Source: a virus
Length of the DNA: 55,699 nt
IMG/VR virus record: IMGVR_UViG_3300037993_000081
Span: 1 to 55,699 of that record
Strand: one strand, 5' to 3'
Of this stretch, positions 31,566 to 39,355 are shown piece after piece. The notes beneath the pieces are model-generated. The model searched no databases. It was not told the origin of the DNA and saw only the letters and a list, made by a program, of their open reading frames with translations. The translations under genes were made by a program, and so were the position numbers. Numbering within the stretch: the first letter of the stretch is position 1; every line of letters starts with the position of its first letter.

Positions 31566-31813
31566 GGGGTTTTTTCTGACTCGACACGTTTCTTCAGAAT
31601 TTCGTCCAACTCGCCCATGCTGATCGGGATGTGTTCCTTGGTCTTAATCGTTCGCAAACCACCTTGATTGTAAGCCGCTTCGGAACTGAAATCGGAGATG
31701 CCAGTGAAGCGAATGTTTCGCAGATAGTGCGATAACTCTTGCGAGTTTTGCGGCTCCAACGTTTGTTCGATGACGGCAAAAACTTTTATCTGTTTCACTT
31801 TGGGCGCTTCCAT
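31562..31813 (-). CDS. Small hypothetical protein after the portal
   Basis: An 83-residue protein of mixed character (KVFAVIEQTLEPQNSQELSH, then FTGISDFSSEAAYNQGG, PISMGELDEILKKR). It follows the portal gene with a 6-base gap and precedes a terminator, so it is the last gene of the portal unit. No family recognised. Confidence 0.5.
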   Translation of the reverse strand: MEAPKVKQIKVFAVIEQTLEPQNSQELSHYLRNIRFTGISDFSSEAAYNQGGLRTIKTKEHIPISMGELDEILKKRVESEKTP

Positions 31814-31819
31814 CTTACC

Positions 31820-33874
31820 TCACTGACTCTGACTGACTACTGTCCTTGGGTTCCCCGTACTCTGCCCGCGCTTCTCCAGCTTTGGTGGCTTCTTCCCAGT
31901 CGGCGGTCGGCCTCCGCCCTTACCTTGACCCTTGCCTTTCTCCTCACCACCCAAGCCTTCGACTTGTGCGATCTGCGCGGCCTTCGCCTTCATCTCCAAG
32001 AGTTCAAACTGTTCGTGCTTGTACTTCTCAAACTCGGTCGCTCCAGGCGTGTCGCCCCAATTCTCGACGCCAAGTTTTTTCATCGCCGTCGAAAACGACA
32101 CCGGCATCCCGCGTTGCAGGAAGTTCAGCCACTTCATTTGCTCCTGCATTTGCGTCACGTTCAATAAGAAACTGGGAACAGAGATCACTTCAAGATTCTG
32201 CGCGAACCACTTCGCACGCTCCAGCCGCGATTTCTCGCTCGTCTTCTCTTTATCCTTTTCCCAAGGCAGATGCGACGGCACGATTGAGTTTGGCTCAAAA
32301 TCGAAAACCATCGTAGATATGCCATCGGGACCAATGTAGGACATCAGCTTTCTTGTGCTGAAATACTGCAAGATGTCGAATTTCAACATGTGCGCGATCT
32401 TGGAGTGCGCCACTTCGAGGTTGCCAGCAATGCCCTTGGCAATCGGCCCGATGGTCTCTAGTAACTTGTCCGCTGTCTCACTCGACAAATTAAATTTCAA
32501 CTGCGCGAGGCTCCCAAGATCGTTCAGCCCAAGTGTCTTCTGGCGCAGTTTGTCGAGAAGCTCGTACATACTGAAATCTTCTTTGTTAACATTCACACTG
32601 TCTGGTAGAAGCGATTGCAAGGCTTTTCGTGGATCGCCATCGACGCCAATCGTGTCGCCGTTTTCCCCCAGCCAGTCAAGACGCTTCAGGTCTTCACGCG
32701 GCACGCCAGCGTTGAGGTCGTAGCCTTTCAGCGGATTCATTTTGGCGCGAAGCACGCGATACATCAGATCGAGGAATGCCCTGCTGCCTTTTTCCAGACT
32801 CGCTACATCGTCCAAAAGAGAGAAGCCAATCGCCATCCAAGGCCAGTCATCCACGTCGTACTGCACAGGCGGCATCTGACCATGCAGATCGAATGCTGGC
32901 CCATCGTATAGGGGCCTATCCATGCCAGGATTCGTGATGATCTGGCGGAGATTCGGATAGATGCGGCAATCTTCTACTTTGGCTTGCCGTGAGGCAGGCA
33001 GACCATTCTCAGGGTCAGTCCATGAGATCAATCCGCCAACCGAAGGAACTTCATAAGACCAACTCGTTAACGGAACTTGCACGCCACCGCGCTCCCCCCA
33101 GTCGCCCATTGGCAGCATCTTGCCAGTGCGATTGATGCGAAGATCGCGCACAAAGGTATGCCGGATTTCGCAGTACCGTTGTTCCCAGTTTTGTTTTTCG
33201 TTGCCGTAGCGAAGATCCCAGTATTCGTGCCTGCGAACCTGATTCGGAGATGTGTACTTGAATCTCGAAATTGGGATGAGTTTTTCTTGATCGTTTGGAA
33301 ACCGGGCATGAGCTTCGGCCACACCCATGCACTCAACCACCGTAACCGCGTATGACCCCTGAATGTCGTTTGACCGGGGAACCTGACTAGGCAACACTTC
33401 CCTTGGTCCCAGTGCGTCGAACTGGATGTCGCCAGTACCCCATCCAAACTCGCTCCGAATATATCGCGGCCAGAGATACCCACGCTTGAGAGCAACTGAA
33501 TACTGAAGAGCTTGCCGCGACTGGCGAGGGAAGTGGGACTTCTGGTACACCACCTTCACGACTTTGTTAAACATCTCGACAATGGACTTGAACTGCTCGG
33601 CTCCACTGCCATAGGTGGCAATCTCCCGAATATCGGAGATGGTTTCCACAAATTTGCGAATGTCTGATTTTAGACTGTTGGATTTGAGCTTTTCCGTACC
33701 TCTCGCGCTCAAGAGGCTCAGGTTTGCTTCGCTGGAATTTACATCTTGGCTTTCCAGCCAACTCTCGCCCTCTTGAACTTGCTCAACTACCCAGTCTTGG
33801 CGACGATTAGCATCAGCCTCGAAGGGTGGAACTTGCCAGTCGGTGAGCTTTGATGGATCGTGAAAATCGTCCAT
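31820..33874 (-). CDS. Portal protein
   Basis: A 684-residue protein. The length, the place between the DNA-packaging cluster and the scaffold/MCP, and segments such as KVVKVVYQKSHFPRQSRQAL, YLWPRYIRSEFGWGTGDIQF, DVASLEKGSRAFLDLMYRVL and HSKIAHMLKFDILQYFSTRK fit a dodecameric portal of podovirus type. Residues near the C-terminus are basic and low-complexity (GGEEKGKGQGKGGGRPP). It should form the DNA entry channel and bind terminase. Separated from the glycosyltransferase gene by 30 bases. Confidence 0.75.
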   Translation of the reverse strand: MDDFHDPSKLTDWQVPPFEADANRRQDWVVEQVQEGESWLESQDVNSSEANLSLLSARGTEKLKSNSLKSDIRKFVETISDIREIATYGSGAEQFKSIVEMFNKVVKVVYQKSHFPRQSRQALQYSVALKRGYLWPRYIRSEFGWGTGDIQFDALGPREVLPSQVPRSNDIQGSYAVTVVECMGVAEAHARFPNDQEKLIPISRFKYTSPNQVRRHEYWDLRYGNEKQNWEQRYCEIRHTFVRDLRINRTGKMLPMGDWGERGGVQVPLTSWSYEVPSVGGLISWTDPENGLPASRQAKVEDCRIYPNLRQIITNPGMDRPLYDGPAFDLHGQMPPVQYDVDDWPWMAIGFSLLDDVASLEKGSRAFLDLMYRVLRAKMNPLKGYDLNAGVPREDLKRLDWLGENGDTIGVDGDPRKALQSLLPDSVNVNKEDFSMYELLDKLRQKTLGLNDLGSLAQLKFNLSSETADKLLETIGPIAKGIAGNLEVAHSKIAHMLKFDILQYFSTRKLMSYIGPDGISTMVFDFEPNSIVPSHLPWEKDKEKTSEKSRLERAKWFAQNLEVISVPSFLLNVTQMQEQMKWLNFLQRGMPVSFSTAMKKLGVENWGDTPGATEFEKYKHEQFELLEMKAKAAQIAQVEGLGGEEKGKGQGKGGGRPPTGKKPPKLEKRGQSTGNPRTVVSQSQ

Positions 33875-33904
33875 GTTCTACCGAATCGAATCGTAGCATG
33901 GATT

Positions 33905-34597
33905 TTATTTAAATCCAACAGCTTGATGATGCGCCACCGATCCTACCTTGAATCCCCACTTCGTTTCGAAGAACGCTCGGTCGAGATCAGCTTGATGCTC
34001 AATCTCCGCTCTTTCCTCTACTGGAGCGTTCTTGAGTGTCGAACTGCCAAGGTGAAAGTAGGGTACGTTCGCCTTCATCATGGGGATTCCAAGCTTCGCT
34101 CCGCGAACATGATAGTCCACATCTGAGGCGTAGAATTTCATGCCTTCATCAAATCGTCCGATCTTCTCCCATGCCTCGCGCCGGATTAAGAATGCCGAAA
34201 AGTCTGGACACGGTTGCAGCGGCATTCTCTTCGCTGGTTCCTTGATCGCGTCCATCTTATCCACGGCAACTCCAGTCACAAAGGGAGCTTCGTAAGAAAG
34301 CAGTTCGCGATAAAACCAGTGCGGCAGGATCACGTCGTTACCGATAACAAGACAATGCTCTGCTTCTGCCAAGAGAAGCGTGAGTCCGAGGTTCCATCCT
34401 GTGCTGACTCCATGATTGTCGGTAAACTGACAAATCAACACCTTGCACTTCTCTAACCACTCCACGGTTCCATCGGTTGAGCCGTTGTCGATGACGTGGG
34501 CTTTGGCTTCGACTCCCTGTTGATAGACGGATTCGATGGCAAGCGCTGTCAAGTTGAGGTTGTTGTGCGTAAGCGTTAACACTGGATGCTTTGTCAT
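33905..34597 (-). CDS. Family 2 glycosyltransferase
   Basis: A 230-residue protein of GT-A fold. PVLTLTHNNLNLTALAIES, then VIDNGSTDGTVEWL, is the nucleotide-binding start of GT2 enzymes. CLVIGNDVILPHW provides the DxD-like acidic site, and FLIRREAWEKIGRFDEGMKF plus SDVDYHVRG the acceptor region. It transfers a sugar from a nucleotide sugar to a glycan or protein; donor and acceptor are unknown. It is ATGA-coupled to a second glycosyltransferase and is the last gene of a glycan cassette before the portal. Confidence 0.75.
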   Translation of the reverse strand: MTKHPVLTLTHNNLNLTALAIESVYQQGVEAKAHVIDNGSTDGTVEWLEKCKVLICQFTDNHGVSTGWNLGLTLLLAEAEHCLVIGNDVILPHWFYRELLSYEAPFVTGVAVDKMDAIKEPAKRMPLQPCPDFSAFLIRREAWEKIGRFDEGMKFYASDVDYHVRGAKLGIPMMKANVPYFHLGSSTLKNAPVEERAEIEHQADLDRAFFETKWGFKVGSVAHHQAVGFK

Positions 34598-35268
34598 GGT
34601 GCCTCATAGGGTAGAACGTCTTTGTAGTGGTAATAAAGCCAACGATGCGCGGCTTCGATATCTTCTCGGACAATGGAAGGACTCTTGCCACCAAGATGTT
34701 CGCAATCCACTCCAACGAGACGGTTGCGGAATCCCTGGCGGCGAACTTCCATAGAAATCCAGTAGTCATAGCACCAGTAGTTGATCGGGGTTCCATCCGG
34801 CCAACCCCCAGCCGTTTCTAGAATGTCGCGACGAACGAAGATCGCTAATCCGTCGAACACAGCAACGTCACGCTCCCCCGAGAAACGTGAACCGTGAAGC
34901 TCAGCCGTTCTCATGTTCGACATAAAATTCTGGCGAGCAAATTGTTTCATCTCGTAAGGTTTGTTGTACATTTGGGGATCGCCGTGTCCGGTCGCTCCAG
35001 CAAATCCAACCATACCGATATTTGGATCATTGAACTCTTGGAGCACGCGCTGATCCCAGTTTTTCTCAAAAATCATTACGTCGTCATGCGCGTAGGCGAT
35101 AATTTCCTCACGAGTGTTCTGGAGTACTTGGTTGTAGGCTTCCATCAGGGGCTTCTCAAACACCATGTACGCCGGGTAGGACCGCGAGGCCGTTGCGTAC
35201 CAGCTTCGCACGCACTTGCCCCAGTCTTCCCAATGCCGAGTAGCTAGTGAATGAACCATGCTTTTCAT
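34594..35268 (-). CDS. Family 2-like glycosyltransferase (StrF-like, PF13712 type)
   Basis: A 224-residue protein. AYNQVLQNTREEIIAYAHDDV has the DD metal motif of this group; IGMVGFAGATGHGDP, FDGLAIFVRRDIL and CEHLGGKSP match the streptomycin-biosynthesis StrF-type GT2 domain. It is coupled by ATGA to both neighbours, so it belongs to the glycan cassette. The lack of the usual N-terminal VDNGSxD region sets it apart from the gene downstream. Confidence 0.65.
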   Translation of the reverse strand: MKSMVHSLATRHWEDWGKCVRSWYATASRSYPAYMVFEKPLMEAYNQVLQNTREEIIAYAHDDVMIFEKNWDQRVLQEFNDPNIGMVGFAGATGHGDPQMYNKPYEMKQFARQNFMSNMRTAELHGSRFSGERDVAVFDGLAIFVRRDILETAGGWPDGTPINYWCYDYWISMEVRRQGFRNRLVGVDCEHLGGKSPSIVREDIEAAHRWLYYHYKDVLPYEAP

Positions 35269-35876
35269 GCCCGTCTCCTAAACATAATGTCGTTGTGATC
35301 TTGAATCGGAGTCTCCTGTTGAAATCCTTGTGATGCGAGATAGTCGATGACCTCTTGCGCGGAGAATCCGCCCTCATAGAGAGACACACGAGAACATTCG
35401 ATATTCAAAAAGTCAAATGCTTTCAGTTTGTGTCCAAACCCGCGAATCACCTGCATCTCCATGCCCTGTGTGTCCACAACTAGGGTGTCGTAACCGGATA
35501 GGTCAATACCAAGAGAATCGAAGCGAACAATAGGGCAAGATTGTTTCCCGATGAATGTGTACGGGCCAGAGTATTCCCGTAAGAATGAACTGCCCATTCC
35601 GTCGCCTTGGGTCACGTTCAACCAAGATTCGCTAGGAGTATCGCCCAAGGCGCACTGCATCAACGTCACGCGATCATCCTCGCCATATTTGTGCAGGAGT
35701 TCTCCAAATGCGCTATCGAGCGGTTCAAACGCAAGAACTTTCTCCACTCCCATCGCCAGATAGAACTGGATCTCGTAACCGTCGTTCGCGCCAACGTGAA
35801 CTACGCCGCGAATCTTCAAGCTCTGCTTGGTGAAGTGCTTGATTTCGACTTTCTCTGCCGCCTCTTCCGGCGTCAT
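35265..35876 (-). CDS. FkbM-family methyltransferase
   Basis: A 203-residue protein. GVVHVGANDGYEIQFYLA is the SAM-binding motif I, VLAFEPLDS motif II, and VRFDSLGID, YDTLVVDTQGMEMQVIRGF and DFLNIECS are the FkbM hallmarks (Pfam Methyltransf_21). Such enzymes O-methylate sugars or small molecules. It is coupled by ATGA to neighbours on both sides and probably caps or modifies the glycan built by the cassette. Confidence 0.8.
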   Translation of the reverse strand: MTPEEAAEKVEIKHFTKQSLKIRGVVHVGANDGYEIQFYLAMGVEKVLAFEPLDSAFGELLHKYGEDDRVTLMQCALGDTPSESWLNVTQGDGMGSSFLREYSGPYTFIGKQSCPIVRFDSLGIDLSGYDTLVVDTQGMEMQVIRGFGHKLKAFDFLNIECSRVSLYEGGFSAQEVIDYLASQGFQQETPIQDHNDIMFRRRA

Positions 35877-36448
35877 GCCGCATCCGTTCTGGCCAATATC
35901 CCTAACCCTTCGGAGTCGTAGTAGTTGTAGAATTTCCGTCCGAAGATTTGAGAGAGATCGCCAACTGCCCGTCTCACTTCGGTAAAACTGATCGTGTCAT
36001 GAAAGATCACGCATTCGGCCCGCGTGAGCGCAATCGCTCCGCAAGCAAACGTGTCTTCGTAGGTGTGCAGAATATCAATGTGAATCAGTTCGGGTTGAAA
36101 GTAGTGGTAGGTAAAAAACCTCTGGTAGCTTTCTTTTCGCAATTCGATGTTCGGCCAAGGTTCCAACGTTTTAGCGGTCGTCTCCAACATGGGAGCCGTT
36201 GTACCGGCAAGCAGATCGCCCTCGAAAATATCGACGCCGATTACTCTGCGAAAGTGATTTGCGAGCGCGGCAGTTGAGTACCCGTGCCACACGCCAAACT
36301 CCAAGGCAAGGTAACTCTTGCCTCCGCAGAAACGTCGAATGATGTCGGGGATGATCCTCTCCAGACCATTCCAAGACGTAGGAACGTTTGGCAAGCGATC
36401 ATGTTCCACAACCAACTTTGGAACATAGGGGAAAATTTCTACTGACAT
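35873..36448 (-). CDS. SAM-dependent methyltransferase (Methyltransf_24-like)
   Basis: A 191-residue protein. ALEFGVWHGYSTAALANHF is motif I, VIGVDIFEGD motif II, and ELIHIDILHTYEDTFACG gives the DxxH-type segment of the Methyltransf_24 family. CVIFHDTISFTEVRRAV has the further HD motif. Possibly it methylates a sugar hydroxyl. Coupled to the FkbM gene by ATGA and to the epimerase upstream with a 12-base gap. Confidence 0.65.
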   Translation of the reverse strand: MSVEIFPYVPKLVVEHDRLPNVPTSWNGLERIIPDIIRRFCGGKSYLALEFGVWHGYSTAALANHFRRVIGVDIFEGDLLAGTTAPMLETTAKTLEPWPNIELRKESYQRFFTYHYFQPELIHIDILHTYEDTFACGAIALTRAECVIFHDTISFTEVRRAVGDLSQIFGRKFYNYYDSEGLGILARTDAA

Positions 36449-36460
36449 ACAAGACTCCTT

Positions 36461-37462
36461 TCACGCATGAACCCAACTCGGCGGTAGATTTTTCGTAATT
36501 TCAATGTCCTTAAACTCTTTGCTCTGCCGCGCTCCGTGTTCCTTCACCCACTCAGCCATGCGTAAAAGCGCAGCCATGTGCGAAAGGGATTTTATTTCCC
36601 CGAATACTCTTTCTAGTTTTGAATGATCGCAAAATGCTTTGGCGACTTCTTGACGCACATCGAAACGTGCGACTCGCCACGGGTACTTCATCACGGTCGC
36701 TACGTCTTCGGAGAGTTGGTTGACAGTTATCGGATAATCCGATCCGATATTGAAGGTTCGATTCAGCGCCTTCGGATTATCCACGCACTCCGAAATGATG
36801 GGAGCGACGCCACCAACGTAACTGAAAGCCCTCATTTGATTCCCGTTGCCGAAGATCGTCATCGGCTCGCCCTTGAGACACTGATTCATAAAGATACCCA
36901 CAACGTTGCGGTACTTGTCTCCAATGTTCTGCCGCTCTCCGAATACGTTGTGCGGTCGGAAGATCACGTAGGGTAATCTGAACATCTTGTGACTGATCTC
37001 AAGTTCACGCTCGACCGCGTACTTGGCAATACCGTAAGAGTCTTCTGGCATGGGAATCATTTCTTCTCTGAATGGAACCTGCTGCGATCCGTACACGGCC
37101 ATGCTCGACGTGAACACGAAACACTTAACTTCGTAGTTGACGGCGCAGTTGATGAGGTTCACCGACCCAAGGAGATTATTCCCGTAGTTGAAACGCTTGA
37201 TGAAATGTGAAAGACCCTCGGCTGCATAGCAAGCAAAGTGATACACGTAATCAGGTCTGACCTGCTTGAAAAGTTCCTCGACAAGAACGGGTTCTGTGAT
37301 GTCCCAAGGAAAGAACTCTGCTTCTTTCGGTATGTTCTCTTCAAATCCTCCGCTAAGATCATCGACCACCACAACGCGATGTCCCATTGTCAACAGATGA
37401 TCCGCGACGTGCGATCCGATGAACCCTGCTCCCCCGGTTACGAGTGAGACTGGTTTAAACAT
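36461..37462 (-). CDS. NAD-dependent sugar epimerase/dehydratase (extended SDR)
   Basis: A 333-residue protein starting at ATG 37462 after AAGGAG. SLVTGGAGFIGSHVADHL is the Rossmann GxxGxxG, VVVDDLSGG the second strand, VFTSSMAVYGS the catalytic Ser region, and YGIAKYAVE the YxxxK dyad. VIFRPHNVFGER and FNIGSDYPITVNQL are typical of UDP-glucose 4-epimerase-like enzymes. It would supply a modified nucleotide sugar for the glycosyltransferases. It overlaps the upstream GT gene by 25 bases. Confidence 0.8.
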   Translation of the reverse strand: MFKPVSLVTGGAGFIGSHVADHLLTMGHRVVVVDDLSGGFEENIPKEAEFFPWDITEPVLVEELFKQVRPDYVYHFACYAAEGLSHFIKRFNYGNNLLGSVNLINCAVNYEVKCFVFTSSMAVYGSQQVPFREEMIPMPEDSYGIAKYAVERELEISHKMFRLPYVIFRPHNVFGERQNIGDKYRNVVGIFMNQCLKGEPMTIFGNGNQMRAFSYVGGVAPIISECVDNPKALNRTFNIGSDYPITVNQLSEDVATVMKYPWRVARFDVRQEVAKAFCDHSKLERVFGEIKSLSHMAALLRMAEWVKEHGARQSKEFKDIEITKNLPPSWVHA

Positions 37463-38646
37463 GCGGCTCCTTTCCGAAACCACGCTTCCCAACGCGGCCA
37501 GTTATTTTTCCAATCAAGATGCGGCGGGAGAGTGTACCGTAATCCAGATGGAAGAGAAAGAATAGCGTTCACCCAATCTTGCGGTGAGAAAACAGGCCGC
37601 ACGCAACTGTAGACTCCTTCTGTGCGAAACGTCCCGGTTGTAACCAGTATTTCTTTCGGCATGTGCTCTGGCGCTCCACCATAGTTCCCGTGGATGCACG
37701 GACAGCCGCAAGCAAGGCTCTCGAATATTGGGTATCCAAATCCTTCGCCTAGTCCAATTCCCAGAGTCACGTCACACGCTGAGTACAATTTCGCCATCGT
37801 ATCATCGCTGAGATTGCCAAGTGAAATCAGATTGCCTTGGTTGAGACCAAAATCTGCGAGCAGGTAGGGAATAGACCAATGCCGGTCAAGTACGTCCGTG
37901 TGAATCCAAATGCGAATTTTGCGGGTCTTTGCCAACTCAGCACACGTCGCAATAGCAAGCCCGTAATCTTTCCTCGCCTGATTCGTCGCCACAATCCCAA
38001 TCAACAATTCATCGTCCGGGATGGCAACTTGCTTGCCGACTGCCATTTGACCGAACATTTGCCGCTGCCGTGCACGAGGCCGGGGAAAAAAAACGCTTGT
38101 GTCGATACCGTGAGGGAGTTGGTCAAGATCGCGCTTCGCGGATTCTTTTTCGCCAAGCGTGTTGAAAAGTATTCCTGTGGCCCACTGCGAATAGCAGAGC
38201 ACGCGGTCATAGCCCATTAAGCATTCTTTCAACATCAGAGACAGCCGATCATTCGGCCCAGTCGCATCTATTGGGAAGTATCCCCATCTTTTGAAGGGTG
38301 CTTTTTCAAGGAAACGCTGCACGGGTGGAGCGGAACACGTCTCAGGCCGTGCCAACCACAACATGCGATGAGGATCGTAGATGCTAAAAAATATACCTTT
38401 CTGATCCCCCGCAAAATCCTTCCACACTTCCGGCAGATCGTGAATAATCCATTCATTGTTTTCTTTCCATGAATACTGAGGGAAAAAAAACTTGCTTGAA
38501 CCGCTGCCACCGTATCCGATGGTCGCTACTCGAAATACGTCTGAAAGATTCGCGTAAATACGAGTCGCAAGATCGCGTGTGATCCGTGCTAGGCCGGTAG
38601 GAGCGGAGATCGCATCAGAGAAGATCAAAAGGGGAATGGGTTTCAT
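37438..38646 (-). CDS. Family 4-like glycosyltransferase (GT-B)
   Basis: A 402-residue protein. The N-terminus FSDAISAPTGLARITRDLA is the GT4 donor-acceptor entry; DQLPHGIDTSVFFP and ELLIGIVATNQARKDYG mark the C-terminal Rossmann half. GLGEGFGYPIFESLACGCP has the E-x7-E motif, and YGGAPEHM follows. It would add a sugar from a nucleotide donor. It is the first enzyme of the glycan cassette, directly after a small paralogue gene. Specificity unknown. Confidence 0.75.
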   Translation of the reverse strand: MKPIPLLIFSDAISAPTGLARITRDLATRIYANLSDVFRVATIGYGGSGSSKFFFPQYSWKENNEWIIHDLPEVWKDFAGDQKGIFFSIYDPHRMLWLARPETCSAPPVQRFLEKAPFKRWGYFPIDATGPNDRLSLMLKECLMGYDRVLCYSQWATGILFNTLGEKESAKRDLDQLPHGIDTSVFFPRPRARQRQMFGQMAVGKQVAIPDDELLIGIVATNQARKDYGLAIATCAELAKTRKIRIWIHTDVLDRHWSIPYLLADFGLNQGNLISLGNLSDDTMAKLYSACDVTLGIGLGEGFGYPIFESLACGCPCIHGNYGGAPEHMPKEILVTTGTFRTEGVYSCVRPVFSPQDWVNAILSLPSGLRYTLPPHLDWKNNWPRWEAWFRKGAACLNQSHS

Positions 38647-38870
38647 TGTCTTTTTAGTTTTCTGTCTTGGATGCGAATATTTTTTTTAAGCGTTGATCTC
38701 AACAATGTACCGGATATTCCCATCGTTGCTTGTAACGCCCCTACAAAGCTACGGCGAACTTTTATCATCTCTTTTTTGATTTTTGGGTTTTCTTTGCCGA
38801 CTTGCTCACAAAGAGCAGCCATCTTCACTAAGCACACCTGAAACGGATCAGCAGCATCTATTGGGTTCAT
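38643..38870 (-). CDS. Small protein, paralogue of the capsid-operon protein at 30906
   Basis: A 75-residue protein with an ATGA-coupled start at 38870. The core QVCLVKMAALCEQVGKENP and RRSFVGALQATMG aligns with the core of the 89-residue protein at 30906-31175 (ALCEQ / ACEQL, NP, SFVGALQATM / AFVKALQKTM). A Lys/Arg-rich tail follows. The paralogue is in the capsid unit, so this may also take part in assembly. Function unknown. Confidence 0.5.
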   Translation of the reverse strand: MNPIDAADPFQVCLVKMAALCEQVGKENPKIKKEMIKVRRSFVGALQATMGISGTLLRSTLKKNIRIQDRKLKRQ

Positions 38871-39355
38871 TTTTTTGGCCCCATGATTTCGTTTATCAGG
38901 TCTTCGCCTGCATTCGCAGTCGCTTCGTAGGCTTCCTGTACTTGAAAGCTCTCGGCGCGATAGCGTTTCTTTTTCGCTTCCATGTAGTCAAGGCAATGCA
39001 GCGCCGATTCTGCCGCTTTCTTGTCGGCATTGGATTTGTGAGAGGAAATCAGCACGTCCTGCAATTGCTGCCGAAGACGTTTGCGAACCACATCCTCGCG
39101 CTCAAGGTAAGCGTGATCTTCCGCTTCGTTGTCCCGCGCTACTTGCTGGCGTAGTCTCTTTGCCCACATATCGTACTCTGCCGCATGATGAATCTCATGC
39201 TTCAGGTAGCCGCTGTGCTCAAAGGTTGAAGCAAAGGCATCGTCCATACAAAAGCAGAGAATCCGTCCCGTGTCGATGTGGGTAAGGACGCATACGCGCT
39301 CTTTGTGCGCGATCTGCGCTGGACGGCAAGAGGCGGGCAAAATCAGGTCACTCAT
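38867..39355 (-). CDS. Hypothetical protein of the packaging region
   Basis: A 162-residue protein. The N-terminus has short beta strands (RVCVLTHIDTGRILCFCMDD) and the middle and C-terminus are helical and charged (DMWAKRLRQQVARDNEAEDH, ADKKAAESALHCLDY). Coupled by ATGA to terminase upstream and to the small paralogue downstream. No family is recognised; a packaging accessory role is possible by position. Confidence 0.5.
   Translation of the reverse strand: MSDLILPASCRPAQIAHKERVCVLTHIDTGRILCFCMDDAFASTFEHSGYLKHEIHHAAEYDMWAKRLRQQVARDNEAEDHAYLEREDVVRKRLRQQLQDVLISSHKSNADKKAAESALHCLDYMEAKKKRYRAESFQVQEAYEATANAGEDLINEIMGPKK

Noticed and set aside
33899-33917. Hairpin TGGATTT-TATTT-AAATCCA at the end of the glycosyltransferase gene as terminator.
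   Set aside because: No T-run follows and the portal gene starts 31 bases away; it overlaps the stop codon by chance or as a weak element.
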